Position numbers and translations under genes: made by a program | In this document: piece after piece, positions 1 through 10,088 of the stretch | Layout of the letters: every line of letters starts with the position of its first letter | How positions within the stretch are numbered: position 1 is the first letter of the stretch | The notes under the pieces: model-generated | The model's input: only the letters and a program-made list of their open reading frames with translations | Databases searched by the model: none | Told to the model about the DNA's origin: nothing | Source: Utricularia gibba | Lineage: Eukaryota; Streptophyta; Magnoliopsida; Lamiales; Lentibulariaceae | Reading direction: 5' to 3' | Length of the DNA: 39,595 nt | NCBI GenBank assembly: GCA_002189035.1 | Contig: NEEC01000121.1 | Coordinates: 1-39,595 of the forward strand

Positions 1-3000
1 ACTTGTGCCACAAAGTGGCCACCACGTACGCGACAATGCGACTGAGGACACGCAATCGACGCGAATGTCATTTCATGCATGCAAAACAAATGCATTTCAT
101 TCGACGATGTTAAATTTCGGATTTCGAGGCGATCCGTTACAGTGCCTCAGGTGCGGTCCAACCCGCACTCATGATGGCTCGTGCACTGCTTGGTATCTCT
201 CGATATCTTGCAAACCGTAGTGAGTCACGCTTTGCTTGATATAGCGTTACGAAGCTCGCTCCGAGCCGGTCGAATTTCGTGTTCAAAGTTTCTCATCCGA
301 CGAACCGTTACAGCTCGTATTTTTGCCTGATAATAGCCCACACTTGTGCCACAAAGTGGCCACCACGTACGCGACAATGCGACTGAGGACACCGCAATCG
401 ACGGAATGTCATTTCATGCATGCAAAAAAAATGCATTTCATTGGACGATGTTAAATTTCGGATTTCGAGGCGATCCGTTACAGTGCCTCGGGGTGCGGTC
501 CAACCCACACCTCATGATGGCCTCGTGCACTGCTTGGTATCTCGTCGATATCTTGCAAACCGTAGTGAGTCACGCTTTGCTTGATATAGCGTTACGAAGC
601 TCGCTCCGAGCCGGTCGAATTTCGTGTTCAAAGTTTCTCATCCGACGAACCGTTACAGCTCGTATTTTTGCCTGATAATAGCCCACACTTGTGCACAAAG
701 TGGCCACCACGTACGCGACAATGCGACTGAGGACACCGCAATCGACGCGAATGTCATTTCATGCATGCAAAACAATGCATTTCATTCGACGATGTTAAAT
801 TTCGGATTTCGAGGCGATCCGTTACAGTGCCTCAGGTGCGGTCCAACCCACACCTCATGATGGCCTCGTGCACTGCTTGGTATCTCGTCGATATCTTACA
901 AACCGTAGTGAGTCACGCTTTGCTTGATATAGCGTTACGAAGCTCGCTCCGAGCCGGTCGAATTTCGTGTTCAAAGTTTCTCCATCCGACGAACCGTTAC
1001 AGCTCGTATTTTTGCCTGATAATAGCCCACACTTGTGCACAAAGTGGCCACCACGTACGCGACAATGCGACTGAGGACACCGCAATCGACGCGAATGTCA
1101 TTTCATGCATGCAAAACAAATGCATTTCATTGGACGATGTTAAATTTCGGATTTCGAGGCGATCCGTTACAGTGCCTCAGGTGGGTCCAACCCACACCTC
1201 ATGATGGCCTCGTGCACTGCTTGGTATCGTCGATATCTTGCAAACCGTAGTGAGTCACGCTTTGCTTGATATAGCGTTTCGAAGCTCGCTCCGAGCCGGT
1301 CGAATTTCGTGTTCAAAGTTTCTCCATCCGACGAACCGTTACAGCTCGTATTTTTGCCTGATAATAGCCCACACTTGTCCCACAAAGTGGCCACCACGTA
1401 CGCGACAATGCGACTGAGGACACCACAATCGACGCGAATGTCATTTCATGCATGCAAAACAACATTTCATTCGACGATGTTAAATTTCGGATTTCGAGGC
1501 GATCCGTTACAGTGCCTCGGTGGTCCAACCCACACTCATGATGGCTCGTGCAGTTTTGGTATCTCGTCGATATCTTGCAAACCGTAGTGAGTCACGCTTT
1601 GCTTGATATAGCGTTACGAAGCTCGCTCCGAGCCGGTCGAATTTCGTGTTCAAAGTTTCATCCGACGAACCGTTACAGCTCGTATTTTTGCCTGATAATA
1701 GCCCACACTTGTGCCACAAAGTGGCCACACGTACGCGACAATGCGACTGAGGACACCGCAATCGACGCGAATGTCATTTCATGCATGCAAAACAAATGCA
1801 TTTCATTCGATGTTAAATTTCGGATTTCGAGGCGATCCGTTACAGTGCTCAGGTGCGGTCCAACCCACACCTCATGATGGCCTCGTGCACTGCTTGGTAT
1901 CTCGTCGATATCTTACAAACCGTAGTGAGTCACGCTTTGCTTGATATAGCGTTACGAAGCTCGCTCCGAGCCGGTCGAATTTCGTGTTCAAAGTTTCTCA
2001 TCCGACGAACCGTTACAGCTCGTATTTTTGCCTGATAATAGCCCACACTTGTGCCACAAAGTGGCCCCACGTACGCGACAATGCGACTGAGGACACCGCA
2101 ATCGACGCGAATGTCATTTCATGCATGCAAAAAAATGCATTTCATTCGACGATGTTAAATTTCGGATTTCGAGGCGATCCGTTACAGTGCCTCAGGTGGT
2201 CCAACCCACACCTCATGATGGCCTCGTGCACTGCTTGGTATCTCGTCGATATCTTGCAAACCGTAGTGAGTCACGCTTTGCTTGATATAGCGTTACGAAG
2301 CTCGCTCCGAGCCGGTCGAATTTCGTGTTCAAAGTTTCTCCATCCGACGAACCGTTACAGCTCGTATTTTTGCCTGATAATAGCCCACTTGTGCCACAAA
2401 GTGGCCACCACGTACGCGACAATGCGACTGAGGACACCGCAATCGACGCGAATGTCATTTCATGCATGCAAAACAATGCATTTCATTCGACGATGTTAAA
2501 TTTCGGATTTCGAGGCGATCCGTTACAGTGCCTCAGGTGCGGTCCAACCACACCTCATGATGGCCTCGTGCACTTTGGTATCTCGTCGATATCTTAAAAC
2601 CGTAGTGAGTCACGCTTTGCTTGATATAGCGTTACGAAGCTCGCTCCGAGCCGGTCGAATTTCGTGTTCAAAGTTTCTCCATCCGACGAACCGTTACAGC
2701 TCGTATTTTTGCCTGATAATAGCCCACACTTGTGCCACAAAGTGGCCACCACGTACGCGACAATGCGACTGAGGACACCGCAATCGACGCGAATGTCATT
2801 TCATGCATGCAAAACAAATGCATTTCATTCGACGATGTTAAATTTCGGATTTCGAGGCGATCCGTTACAGTGCCTCAGGTGCGGTCCAACACACCTCATG
2901 ATGGCCTCGTGCACTGCTTGGTATCTCGTCGATATCTTGCAAACCGTAGTGAGTCACGCTTTGCTTGATATAGCGTTACGAAGCTCGCTCCGAGCCGGTC

Positions 3001-3416
3001 GAATTTCGTGTTCAAAGTTTCTCCATCCGACGAACCGTTACAGCTCGTATTTTTGCCTGATAATAGCCCACACTTGTGCCACAAAGTGGCCACCACGTAC
3101 GCGACAATGCGACTGAGGACACCGCAATCGACGCGAATGTCATTTCATGCATGCAAAACAAATGCATTTCATTCGACGATGTTAAATTTCGGATTTCGAG
3201 GCGATCCGTTACAGTGCCTCAGGTGCGGTCCAACCCACACCTCATGATGGCCTCGTGCACTGTTTGGTATCTCGTCGATATCTTGCAAACCGTAGTGAGT
3301 CACGCTTTGCTTGATATAGCGTTCGAAGCTCGCTCCGAGCCGGTCGAATTTCGTGTTCAAAGTTTCTCCATCCGACGAACCGTTACAGCTCGTATTTTTG
3401 CCTGATAATAGCCCAC
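1..3416 (+). repeat. Variable satellite units, left segment
   Basis: Ten units start at 1, 342, 687, 1031, 1373, 1707, 2047, 2387, 2728 and 3072, spaced 334-345 bp. Differences from the consensus are mostly 1-6 base deletions, concentrated at unit 146-195 and in the A-rich run at unit 84-91. Several copies have TTTCTCATCC or TTTCATCC in place of TTTCTCCATCC. Units at 687 and 1707 carry G214A (CTTAC for CTTGC), a variant otherwise seen only after 28.7 kb. Units at 342 and 1031 carry C103G. No gene or unrelated sequence lies here. Confidence 0.95.
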
Positions 3417-3420
3417 ACTT

Positions 3421-3438
3421 GTGCCACAAAGTGGCCAC
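3421..3438 (+). other. Short hairpin-forming inverted repeat, once per unit
   Basis: GCCAC-AAA-GTGGC (unit 7-19) is a perfect 5-bp stem with a 3-base loop; two further pairs (T6-A21, G5-C22) form if C20 is bulged. It lies in the conserved segment and recurs in most units. Some copies carry GTGCAC, GTCC or GTCCC in the left arm, which weakens it. No function is known to me. Confidence 0.6.
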
Positions 3439-3492
3439 CACGTACGCGACAATGCGACTGAGGACACCGCAATCGACGCGAATGTCATTTCA

Positions 3493-3514
3493 TGCATGCA
3501 AAACAAATGCATTT
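3493..3514 (+). other. Paired palindromes around an A-rich run
   Basis: TGCATGCA (unit 77-84) and AAATGCATTT (unit 89-98) are perfect palindromes 8 and 10 bp long, four bases apart. They are enclosed by two direct copies of CATTTCAT at unit 70-77 and 94-101. The A-rich run between them varies in length from copy to copy (AAAACAAATG, AAAACAATG, AAAAAATG and up to nine A), as expected of a slippage site. Palindromes could bind a dimeric protein, but none can be named. Confidence 0.65.
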
Positions 3515-3561
3515 CATTCGACGATGTTAAATTTCGGATTTCGAGGCGATCCGTTACAGTG

Positions 3562-3611
3562 CCTCAGGTGCGGTCCAACCCACACCTCATGATGGCCTCG
3601 TGCACTGCTTG
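3562..3611 (+). other. Hypervariable segment of the unit (unit 146-195)
   Basis: Shown on the reference copy. Across the array most insertion-deletion differences fall between GTGCCT and TATCTCGTCG: forms include CTCAGGTGCGGTCC, CTCAGGTGGTCC, CTCGGTCC, CTCGTCC, GCCGGTCC and GCCGTCC, followed by GCACTGCTTGG, GCACTTTGG, GCATTGG, GCATGG or GCACCGTTTGG. The flanks at unit 103-143 and 304-346 hardly change. The basis is direct comparison by eye, not a computed profile. Confidence 0.8.
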
Positions 3612-3673
3612 GTATCTCGTCGATATCTTGCAAACCGTAGTGAGTCACGCTTTGCTTGATATAGCGTTACGAA

Positions 3674-3686
3674 GCTCGCTCCGAGC
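3674..3686 (+). other. Second short hairpin-forming inverted repeat
   Basis: GCTCG-CTC-CGAGC (unit 258-270) is a perfect 5-bp GC-rich stem with a 3-base loop, retained in nearly all units. It sits just right of the diagnostic base 253. Occasional copies lose it (GCTCCAGCC near 21958 and 37305, GCTCGAGCC near 36042). Confidence 0.6.
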
Positions 3687-3719
3687 CGGTCGAATTTCGT
3701 GTTCAAAGTTTCTCCATCC

Positions 3720-3816
3720 GACGAACCGTTACAGCTCGTATTTTTGCCTGATAATAGCCCACACTTGTGCCACAAAGTGGCCACCACGTACGCGACAATG
3801 CGACTGAGGACACCGC
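3720..3816 (+). other. Near-invariant segment across the unit boundary
   Basis: Unit positions 304-346 followed by 1-54 (GACGAACCGTTACAG through the TATTTTTGCCTGATAATAG segment to GACTGAGG) are retained almost unchanged in most units, including strongly deleted ones. Exceptions are few, for example 2387, 8408-8427, 15966-15995, 29684, 35439 and 36431. Low variation could reflect a bound protein, nucleosome phasing or simply frequent conversion; the sequence does not say which. Confidence 0.65.
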
Positions 3817-4646
3817 AATCGACGCGAATGTCATTTCATGCATGCAAAACAAATGCATTTCATTCGACGATGTTAAATTTCGGATTTCGAGGCGATCCGT
3901 TACAGTGCCTCAGGTGCGGTCCAACCCACACCTCATGATGGCCTCGTGCACTGCTTGGTATCTCGTCGATATCTTGCAAACCGTAGTGAGTCACGCTTTG
4001 CTTGATATAGCGTTACGAAGCTCGCTCCGAGCCGGTCGAATTTCGTGTTCAAAGTTTCTCCATCCGACGAACCGTTACAGCTCGTATTTTTGCCTGATAA
4101 TAGCCCACACTTGTGCCACAAAGTGGCCACCACGTACGCGACAATGCGACTGAGGACACCGCAATCGACGCGAATGTCATTTCATGCATGCAAAACAAAT
4201 GCATTTCATTCGACGATGTTAAATTTCGGATTTCGAGGCGATCCGTTACAGTGCCTCAGGTGCGGTCCAACCCACACCTCATGATGGCCTCGTGCACTGC
4301 TTGGTATCTCGTCGATATCTTGCAAACCGTAGTGAGTCACGCTTTGCTTGATATAGCGTTACGAAGCTCGCTCCGAGCCGGTCGAATTTCGTGTTCAAAG
4401 TTTCTCCATCCGACGAACCGTTACAGCTCGTATTTTTGCCTGATAATAGCCCACACTTGTGCCACAAAGTGGCCACCACGTACGCGACAATGCGACTGAG
4501 GACACCGCAATCGACGCGAATGTCATTTCATGCATGCAAAACAAATGCATTTCATTCGACGATGTTAAATTTCGGATTTCGAGGCGATCCGTTACAGTGC
4601 CTCAGGTGCGGTCCAACCCACACCTCATGATGGCCTCGTGCACTGC

Positions 4647-4970
4647 TCGTCGGCAAACCGTAGTGAGTCACGCTTTGCTTGATATAGCGTTTCGAAGCTC
4701 GCTCCGAGCCGGTCGAATTTCGCAAACCATCCGACGAACCGTTACAGCTCGTATTTTTGCCTGATAATAGCCCACACTTGCTTACGCGACAATGCGACTG
4801 AGGACACCGCAATCGACGCGAATGTCATTTCATGCGTGCATTTCATTCGACGATGTTAAATTTCGGATTTCGAGGCGATCCGTTACAGTGCCTCAGGTCG
4901 AATTTCGTGTTCAAAGTTTCTCCATCCGACGAACCGTTACAGCTCGTATTTTTGCCTGATAATAGCCCAC
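4647..4970 (+). repeat. Deleted units with a microhomology junction
   Basis: The end of unit 4455 has lost about 20 bases near its TTGGTATCTCGTCGATATC segment plus bases around 4722-4728. The next unit (4776-4970) is only 195 bp: it lacks unit positions 6-26 after CTTG, and it jumps from unit 151 to unit 274 at 4896-4898. Both sides of that second junction share GGT, so the deletion may have formed by microhomology or slippage. No other content is present. Confidence 0.9.
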
Positions 4971-5853
4971 ACTTGTGCCACAAAGTGGCCACCACGTACG
5001 CGACAATGCGACTGAGGACACCGCAATCGACGCGAATGTCATTTCATGCATGCAAAACAAATGCATTTCATTCGACGATGTTAAATTTCGGATTTCGAGG
5101 CGATCCGTTACAGTGCCTCAGGTGGTCCAACCCACACCTCATGATGGCCTCGTGCACTGCTTGGTATCTCGTCGATATCTTGCAAACCGTAGTGAGTCAC
5201 GCTTTGCTTGATATAGCGTTACGAAGCTCGCTCCGAGCCGGTCGAATTTCGTGTTCAAAGTTTCTCCATCCGACGAACCGTTACAGCTCGTATTTTTGCC
5301 TGATAATAGCCCACACTTGTGCCACAAAGTGGCCACCACGTACGCGACAATGCGACTGAGGACACCGCAATCGACGCGAATGTCATTTCATGCATGCAAA
5401 ACAAATGCATTTCATTCGACGATGTTAAATTTCGGATTTCGAGGCGATCCGTTACAGTGCCTCAGGTGCGATGGCCTCGTGCAATCCGTCGACAAACCGT
5501 CACGCTGCTTGATATAGCGCCTCGTGCAATTTGGTATTTCTCCATCCGTTACAGCTCGTATATAATAGCCCACACTTGAAAAGTGGCCGTACGTGCGACT
5601 GTCGACGCGAATTCATTTCATGCATGCAAAAAAATGCATTTCATTCGACGATGTTAAATTTCGGATTTCGAGGCGATCCGTTACAGTGCCTCAGCGGTCC
5701 AACCACACCTCATGATGGCCGGCACTGCGATCTCGTCGATATTTGCAAACCGTGTGAGTCAATATAGCGTTTCGCTCCGATCGAATTTCGTGTTCAAAGT
5801 TTCTCCATCCGACGAACCGTTACAGCTCGTATTTTTGCCTGATAATAGCCCAC
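4971..5853 (+). repeat. One near-complete unit, then two degraded units
   Basis: Unit 4971 is 344 bp and lacks only CG in GGTGCGGTCC. Unit 5315 is normal to about 5468 and then loses many short segments, ending after 259 bp. Unit 5574 is 280 bp with numerous deletions at its start (5574-5625) and end (5696-5790). Its tail, with GAGTCAATATAGCG followed by TTTCGCTCCGATCG, recurs almost unchanged in the unit at 14094, so this form is shared rather than random. Confidence 0.9.
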
Positions 5854-8064
5854 ACTTGTGCCACAAAGTGGCCACCACGTACGCGACAATGCGACTGAGG
5901 ACACCGCAATCGACGCGAATGTCATTTCATGCATGCAAAACAAATGCATTTCATTCGACGATGTTAAATTTCGGATTTCGAGGCGATCCGTTACAGTGCC
6001 TCAGGTGCGGTCCAACCCACACCTCATGATGGCCTCGTGCACTGCTTGGTATCTCGTCGATATCTTGCAAACCGTAGTGAGTCACGCTTTGCTTGATATA
6101 GCGTTACGAAGCTCGCTCCGAGCCGGTCGAATTTCGTGTTCAAAGTTTCTCCATCCGACGAACCGTTACAGCTCGTATTTTTGCCTGATAATAGCCCACA
6201 CTTGTGCCACAAAGTGGCCACCACGTACGCGACAATGCGACTGAGGACACCGCAATCGACGCGAATGTCATTTCATGCATGCAAAACAAATGCATTTCAT
6301 TCGACGATGTTAAATTTCGGATTTCGAGGCGATCCGTTACAGTGCCTCAGGTGGGTCCAACCACACCTCATGATGGCCTCGTGCACTGTTTGGTATCTCG
6401 TCGATATCTTGAAAACCGTAGTGAGTCACGCTTTGCTTGATATAGCGTTCGAAGCTCGCTCCGAGCCGGTCGAATTTCGTGTTCAAAGTTTCTCCATCCG
6501 ACGAACCGTTACAGCTCGTATTTTTGCCTGATAATAGCCCACACTTGTGCCACAAAGTGGCCACCACGTACGCGACAATGCGACTGAGGACACCGCAATC
6601 GACGCGAATGTCATTTCATGCATGCAAAACAAATGCATTTCATTCGACGATGTTAAATTTCGGATTTCGAGGCGATCCGTTACAGTGCCTCAGGTGCGGT
6701 CCAAACCTCATGATGGCCTCGTGCACTGCTTGGTATCTCGTCGATATCTTGCAAACCGTAGTGAGTCACGCTTTGCTTGATATAGCGTTACGAAGCTCGC
6801 TCCGAGCCGGTCGAATTTCGTGTTCAAAGTTTCTCCATCCGACGAACCGTTACAGCTCGTATTTTTGCCTGATAATAGCCCACACTTGTGCCACAAAGTG
6901 GCCACCACGTACGCGACAATGCGACTGAGGACACCGCAATCGACGCGAATGTCATTTCATGCATGCAAAACAAATGCATTTCATTCGACGATGTTAAATT
7001 TCGGATTTCGAGGCGATCCGTTACAGTGCCTCGGGTGTGGTCCAACCCACACCTCATGATGGCCTCGTGCACTGTTTGGTATCTCGTCGATATCTTGAAA
7101 CCGTAGTGAGTCACGCTTTGCTTGATATAGCGTTTCGAAGCTCGCTCCGAGCCGGTCGAATTTCGTGTTCAAAGTTTCCATCCGACGAACCGTTACAGCT
7201 CGTATTTTTGCCTGATAATAGCCCACACTTGTGCCACAAAGTGGCCACCACGTACGCGACAATGCGACTGAGGACACCGCAATCGACGCGAATGTCATTT
7301 CATGCATGCAAAACAAATGCATTTCATTCGACGATGTTAAATTTCGGATTTCGAGGCGATCCGTTACAGTGCCTCAGGTGCGGTCCAACCCACACCTCAT
7401 GATGGCCTCGTGCACTGCTTGGTATCTCGTCGATATCTTGCAAACCGTAGTGAGTCACGCTTTGCTTGATATAGCGTTACGAAGCTCGCTCCGAGCCGGT
7501 CGAATTTCGTGTTCAAAGTTTCTCCATCCGACGAACCGTTACAGCTCGTATTTTTGCCTGATAATAGCCCACACTTGTGCCACAAAGTGGCCACCACGTA
7601 CGCGACAATGCGACTGAGGACACCGCAATCGACGCGAATGTCATTTCATGCATGCAAAACAAATGCATTTCATTCGACGATGTTAAATTTCGGATTTCGA
7701 GGCGATCCGTTACAGTGCCTCAGGTGCGGTCCAACCCACACCTCATGATGGCCTCGTGCACTGCTTGGTATCTCGTCGATATCTTGCAAACCGTAGTGAG
7801 TCACGCTTTGCTTGATATAGCGTTACGAAGCTCGCTCCGAGCCGGTCGAATTTCGTGTTCAAAGTTTCTCCATCCGACGAACCGTTACAGCTCGTATTTT
7901 TGCCTGATAATAGCCCACACTTGTGCCACAAAGTGGCCACCACGTACGCGACAATGCGACTGAGGACACCGCAATCGACGCGAATGTCATTTCATGCATG
8001 CAAAACAAATGCATTTCATTCGACGATGTTAAATTTCGGATTTCGAGGCGATCCGTTACAGTGC
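5854..8064 (+). repeat. Homogenised island 2
   Basis: Units start at 5854, 6200, 6543, 6884, 7227, 7573 and 7919, spaced 341-346 bp. Units 5854, 7227 and 7573 are full 346-bp copies. The others differ by a few small deletions in the unit 146-195 segment, a TGTTTGG or TTGAAAACC variant, or loss or replacement of base 253. The last unit is intact to about 8064. Nothing but satellite is present. Confidence 0.94.
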
Positions 8065-10088
8065 CTCGGTGTGGTCCAACCCACCTCATGCCTCGTGCAC
8101 ACTTCGTGCCACAATATCAAACCACGTACGCGACAATGCGACGTTTACGCGAATGCGACTGCGCAATCGTCATTTCATGCATGCAAAACAAATGCATTTC
8201 ATTCGACGATGTTAAATTTCGGATTTCGAGGCGATCCGTTACAGTGCCTCAGGTGCGGTCCAACCCACACCTCATGATGGCCTCGTGCACTGCTTGGTAT
8301 CTCGTCGATATCTTGCAAACCGTAGTGAGTCACGCTTTGCTTGATATAGCGTTACGAAGCTCGCTCCGAGCCGGTCGAATTTCGTGTTCAAAGTTTCTCC
8401 ATCCGACGAACCAGCTCGTACAGCTCCACAAAGTGGCCACCACGTACGCGACAATGCGACTGAGGACACCGCAATCGACGCGAATGTCATTTCATGCATG
8501 CAAAACAAATGCATTTCATTCGACGATGTTAAATTTCGGATTTCGAGGCGATCCGTTACAGTGCCTCAGGTGCGGTCCAACCCACACCTCATGATGGCCT
8601 CGTGCACTGCTTGGTATCTCGTCGATATCTTGCAAACCGTAGTGAGTCACGCTTTGCTTGATATAGCGTTACGAAGCTCGCTCCGAGCCGGTCGAATTTC
8701 GTGTTCAAAGTTTCTCGATCAGACGATACCGTTGTACTTTTGTCATTGCAAAAACAAATGCATTTCATTCGACGATGTTAAATTTCGGATTTCGAGGCGA
8801 TCCGTTACAGTGCCTCAGGTGCGGTCCAACCCACACCTCATGATGGCCTCGTGCACATATGGTAGTCACACGATATCGAATTTCGCAAAGTGACGAACTG
8901 AGGACACGCTTACGCGACAATGCTTTGTCATGCATGCAAAACAAATGCATTTCATTCGACGATGTTAAATTTCGGATTTCGAGGCGATCCGTTACAGTGC
9001 CTCAGGTGGTCCAACCCACACCTCATGATGGCCTCGTGCACTGCTTGGTATCTCGTCGATATCTTGCAAACCGTAGTGAGTCACGCTTTGCTTGATATAG
9101 CGTTACGAAGCTCGCTCCGAGCCGGTCGAATTTCGTGTTCAAAGTTTCTCCATCCGACGAACCGTTACAGCTCGTATTTTTGCCTGATAATAGCCCACAC
9201 TTGTGCCACAAAGTGGCCACCACGTACGCGACAATGCGACTGAGGACACCGCAATCGACGCGAATGTCATTTCATGCATGCAAAACAAATGCATTTCATT
9301 CGACGATGTTAAATTTCGGATTTCGAGGCGATCCGTTACAGTGCCTCAGGTGCGCAACATGATCGATGCACTCGCTTCGGTGTTCAAAGTTTCTCGTTAT
9401 CTATATCTTGACAACCGTACTTGTCGACGCTAGCATTGATGCGCGCGAATTGATATAGCGTTAATAGCTAGTGAGTCACGCTTTGCTTGATATAGCGTTT
9501 CGGTCGAATTTCGTGTTCAAAGTTTCTCCATCCGACGAACCGTTACAGCTCGTATTTTTGCCTGATAATAGCCCACACTTGTGCCACAAAGTGGCCACCA
9601 CGTACGCGACAATGCGACTGAGGACACCGCAATCGACGCGAATGTCATTTCATGCATGCAAAACAAATGCATTTCATTCGACGATGTTAAATTTCGGATT
9701 TCGAGGCGATCCGTTACAGTGCCTCAGGTGGTCCAACCCACACCTCATGATGGCCTCGTGCACTGCTTGGTATCTCGTCGATATCTTGCAAACCATGTAG
9801 TGAGTCGACGCTTACAGTGCTTGATATAGCGTTACGAAGCTCGCTCCGAGCCGGTCGAATTTCGTGTTCAAAGTTTCTCCCGATTACAGCTCGTACCTGA
9901 TAATAGCCGTTACAGCTCGACTGATTGTCATTGCCTGCATTTCATTCGACGATGTTAGGATTTCGAGGCGATCCGTTACACTTGTGCCACAATAGTAGTG
10001 AGTCACGCTTTGCTTGATATAGCGTTACGAAGCTCGCTCCGAGCCGGTCGAATTTCGTGTTCAAAGTGCGAACCGTGAGGACCCACAA
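8065..10088 (+). repeat. Mosaic zone of rearranged satellite fragments
   Basis: Good blocks of satellite alternate with short scrambled patches: 8085-8175, 8408-8427, 8715-8750, 8855-8937, 9353-9510, 9793-9985 and 10064-10090. The patches are built of recognisable unit words in altered order or spacing, with small insertions. Unit 7919 ends after 182 bp at a CAC shared by unit 187-189 and 344-346. Unit lengths here run from about 100 to about 400 bp. I see no open reading frame, transposon end or unrelated insert. These may be old decayed copies at recombination points or low-quality assembly; sequence alone does not decide. Confidence 0.8.

Larger units (their letters stand above)
3551..3734 (+). 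repeat. Internal direct repeats at half-unit spacing
   Basis: CCGTTACAG occurs twice per unit, at unit 135-143 and 310-318 (offset 175). AATTTCG occurs at 114-120 and 277-283 (offset 163), and CCCACAC at 163-169 and across the unit boundary at 342-348 (offset 179). The three shared words are in the same order at about half the unit length (173 bp). This hints that the 346-bp unit is a diverged dimer of a nucleosome-sized ancestor; the rest of the two halves shows little obvious similarity. Confidence 0.45.
3417..3762 (+). repeat. Reference 346-bp satellite unit
   Basis: This copy and the next two (3763-4108, 4109-4454) appear identical and match the majority base at nearly every position of the array, so I use it as the consensus; unit position p equals window position 3416+p here. 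Hand count: A 83, C 95, G 77, T 91, GC 49.7%, 31 CpG against about 21 expected. It contains natural EcoRV (206-211), MscI (16-21), BsiWI (25-30) and two NsiI (76-81, 91-96) sites. A length of 346 bp is close to two nucleosome repeats, a common satellite size. Since 346 = 3 x 115 + 1, the reading phase shifts by one base per copy, which argues against coding. Confidence 0.95.
3417..4646 (+). repeat. Homogenised island 1 (identical units)
   Basis: Units 3417, 3763 and 4109 are exactly 346 bp and appear identical on reading; the unit at 4455 matches them until about 4646, where a deletion begins. Runs of identical adjacent units indicate very recent local amplification or gene conversion. An assembler repeating one consensus copy would look the same and cannot be excluded from sequence alone. 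Confidence 0.93.

Noticed and set aside
3674-3700. CENP-B box in the CGAAGCTCG or TTCGTGTTC segments
   Set aside because: The core TTCG....A..CGGG is not present on either strand of the consensus unit as far as I can read.
3685-3702. tRNA-like B box (GGTCGAATTTCG), suggesting a SINE origin
   Set aside because: It lacks one base of the GGTTCGANTCC consensus, and no A box lies at the proper distance, no cloverleaf can be drawn and no poly-A tail exists.
3739-3770. Hammerhead ribozyme core (CTGATAATA resembles CTGANGA)
   Set aside because: The conserved CTGANGA is not met and the consensus unit contains no GAAA on this strand; on the other strand no CTGANGA was found.
3421-3807. Repeated 128-codon GTG-start open frame in each perfect unit
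   Set aside because: It is longer than one unit, so it overlaps the next copy of itself in another phase. There is no ribosome-binding context, no codon-level conservation, and indels break it freely.
3505-3810. CRISPR array
   Set aside because: The 346-bp unit is repeated as a whole; there are no short repeats separated by unique spacers of constant length and no cas genes.
9950-9970. Telomere-like TTAGG at 9956
   Set aside because: It is a single occurrence produced by a deletion in the GATGTTAAATTTCGG segment; there is no tandem TTAGG run.
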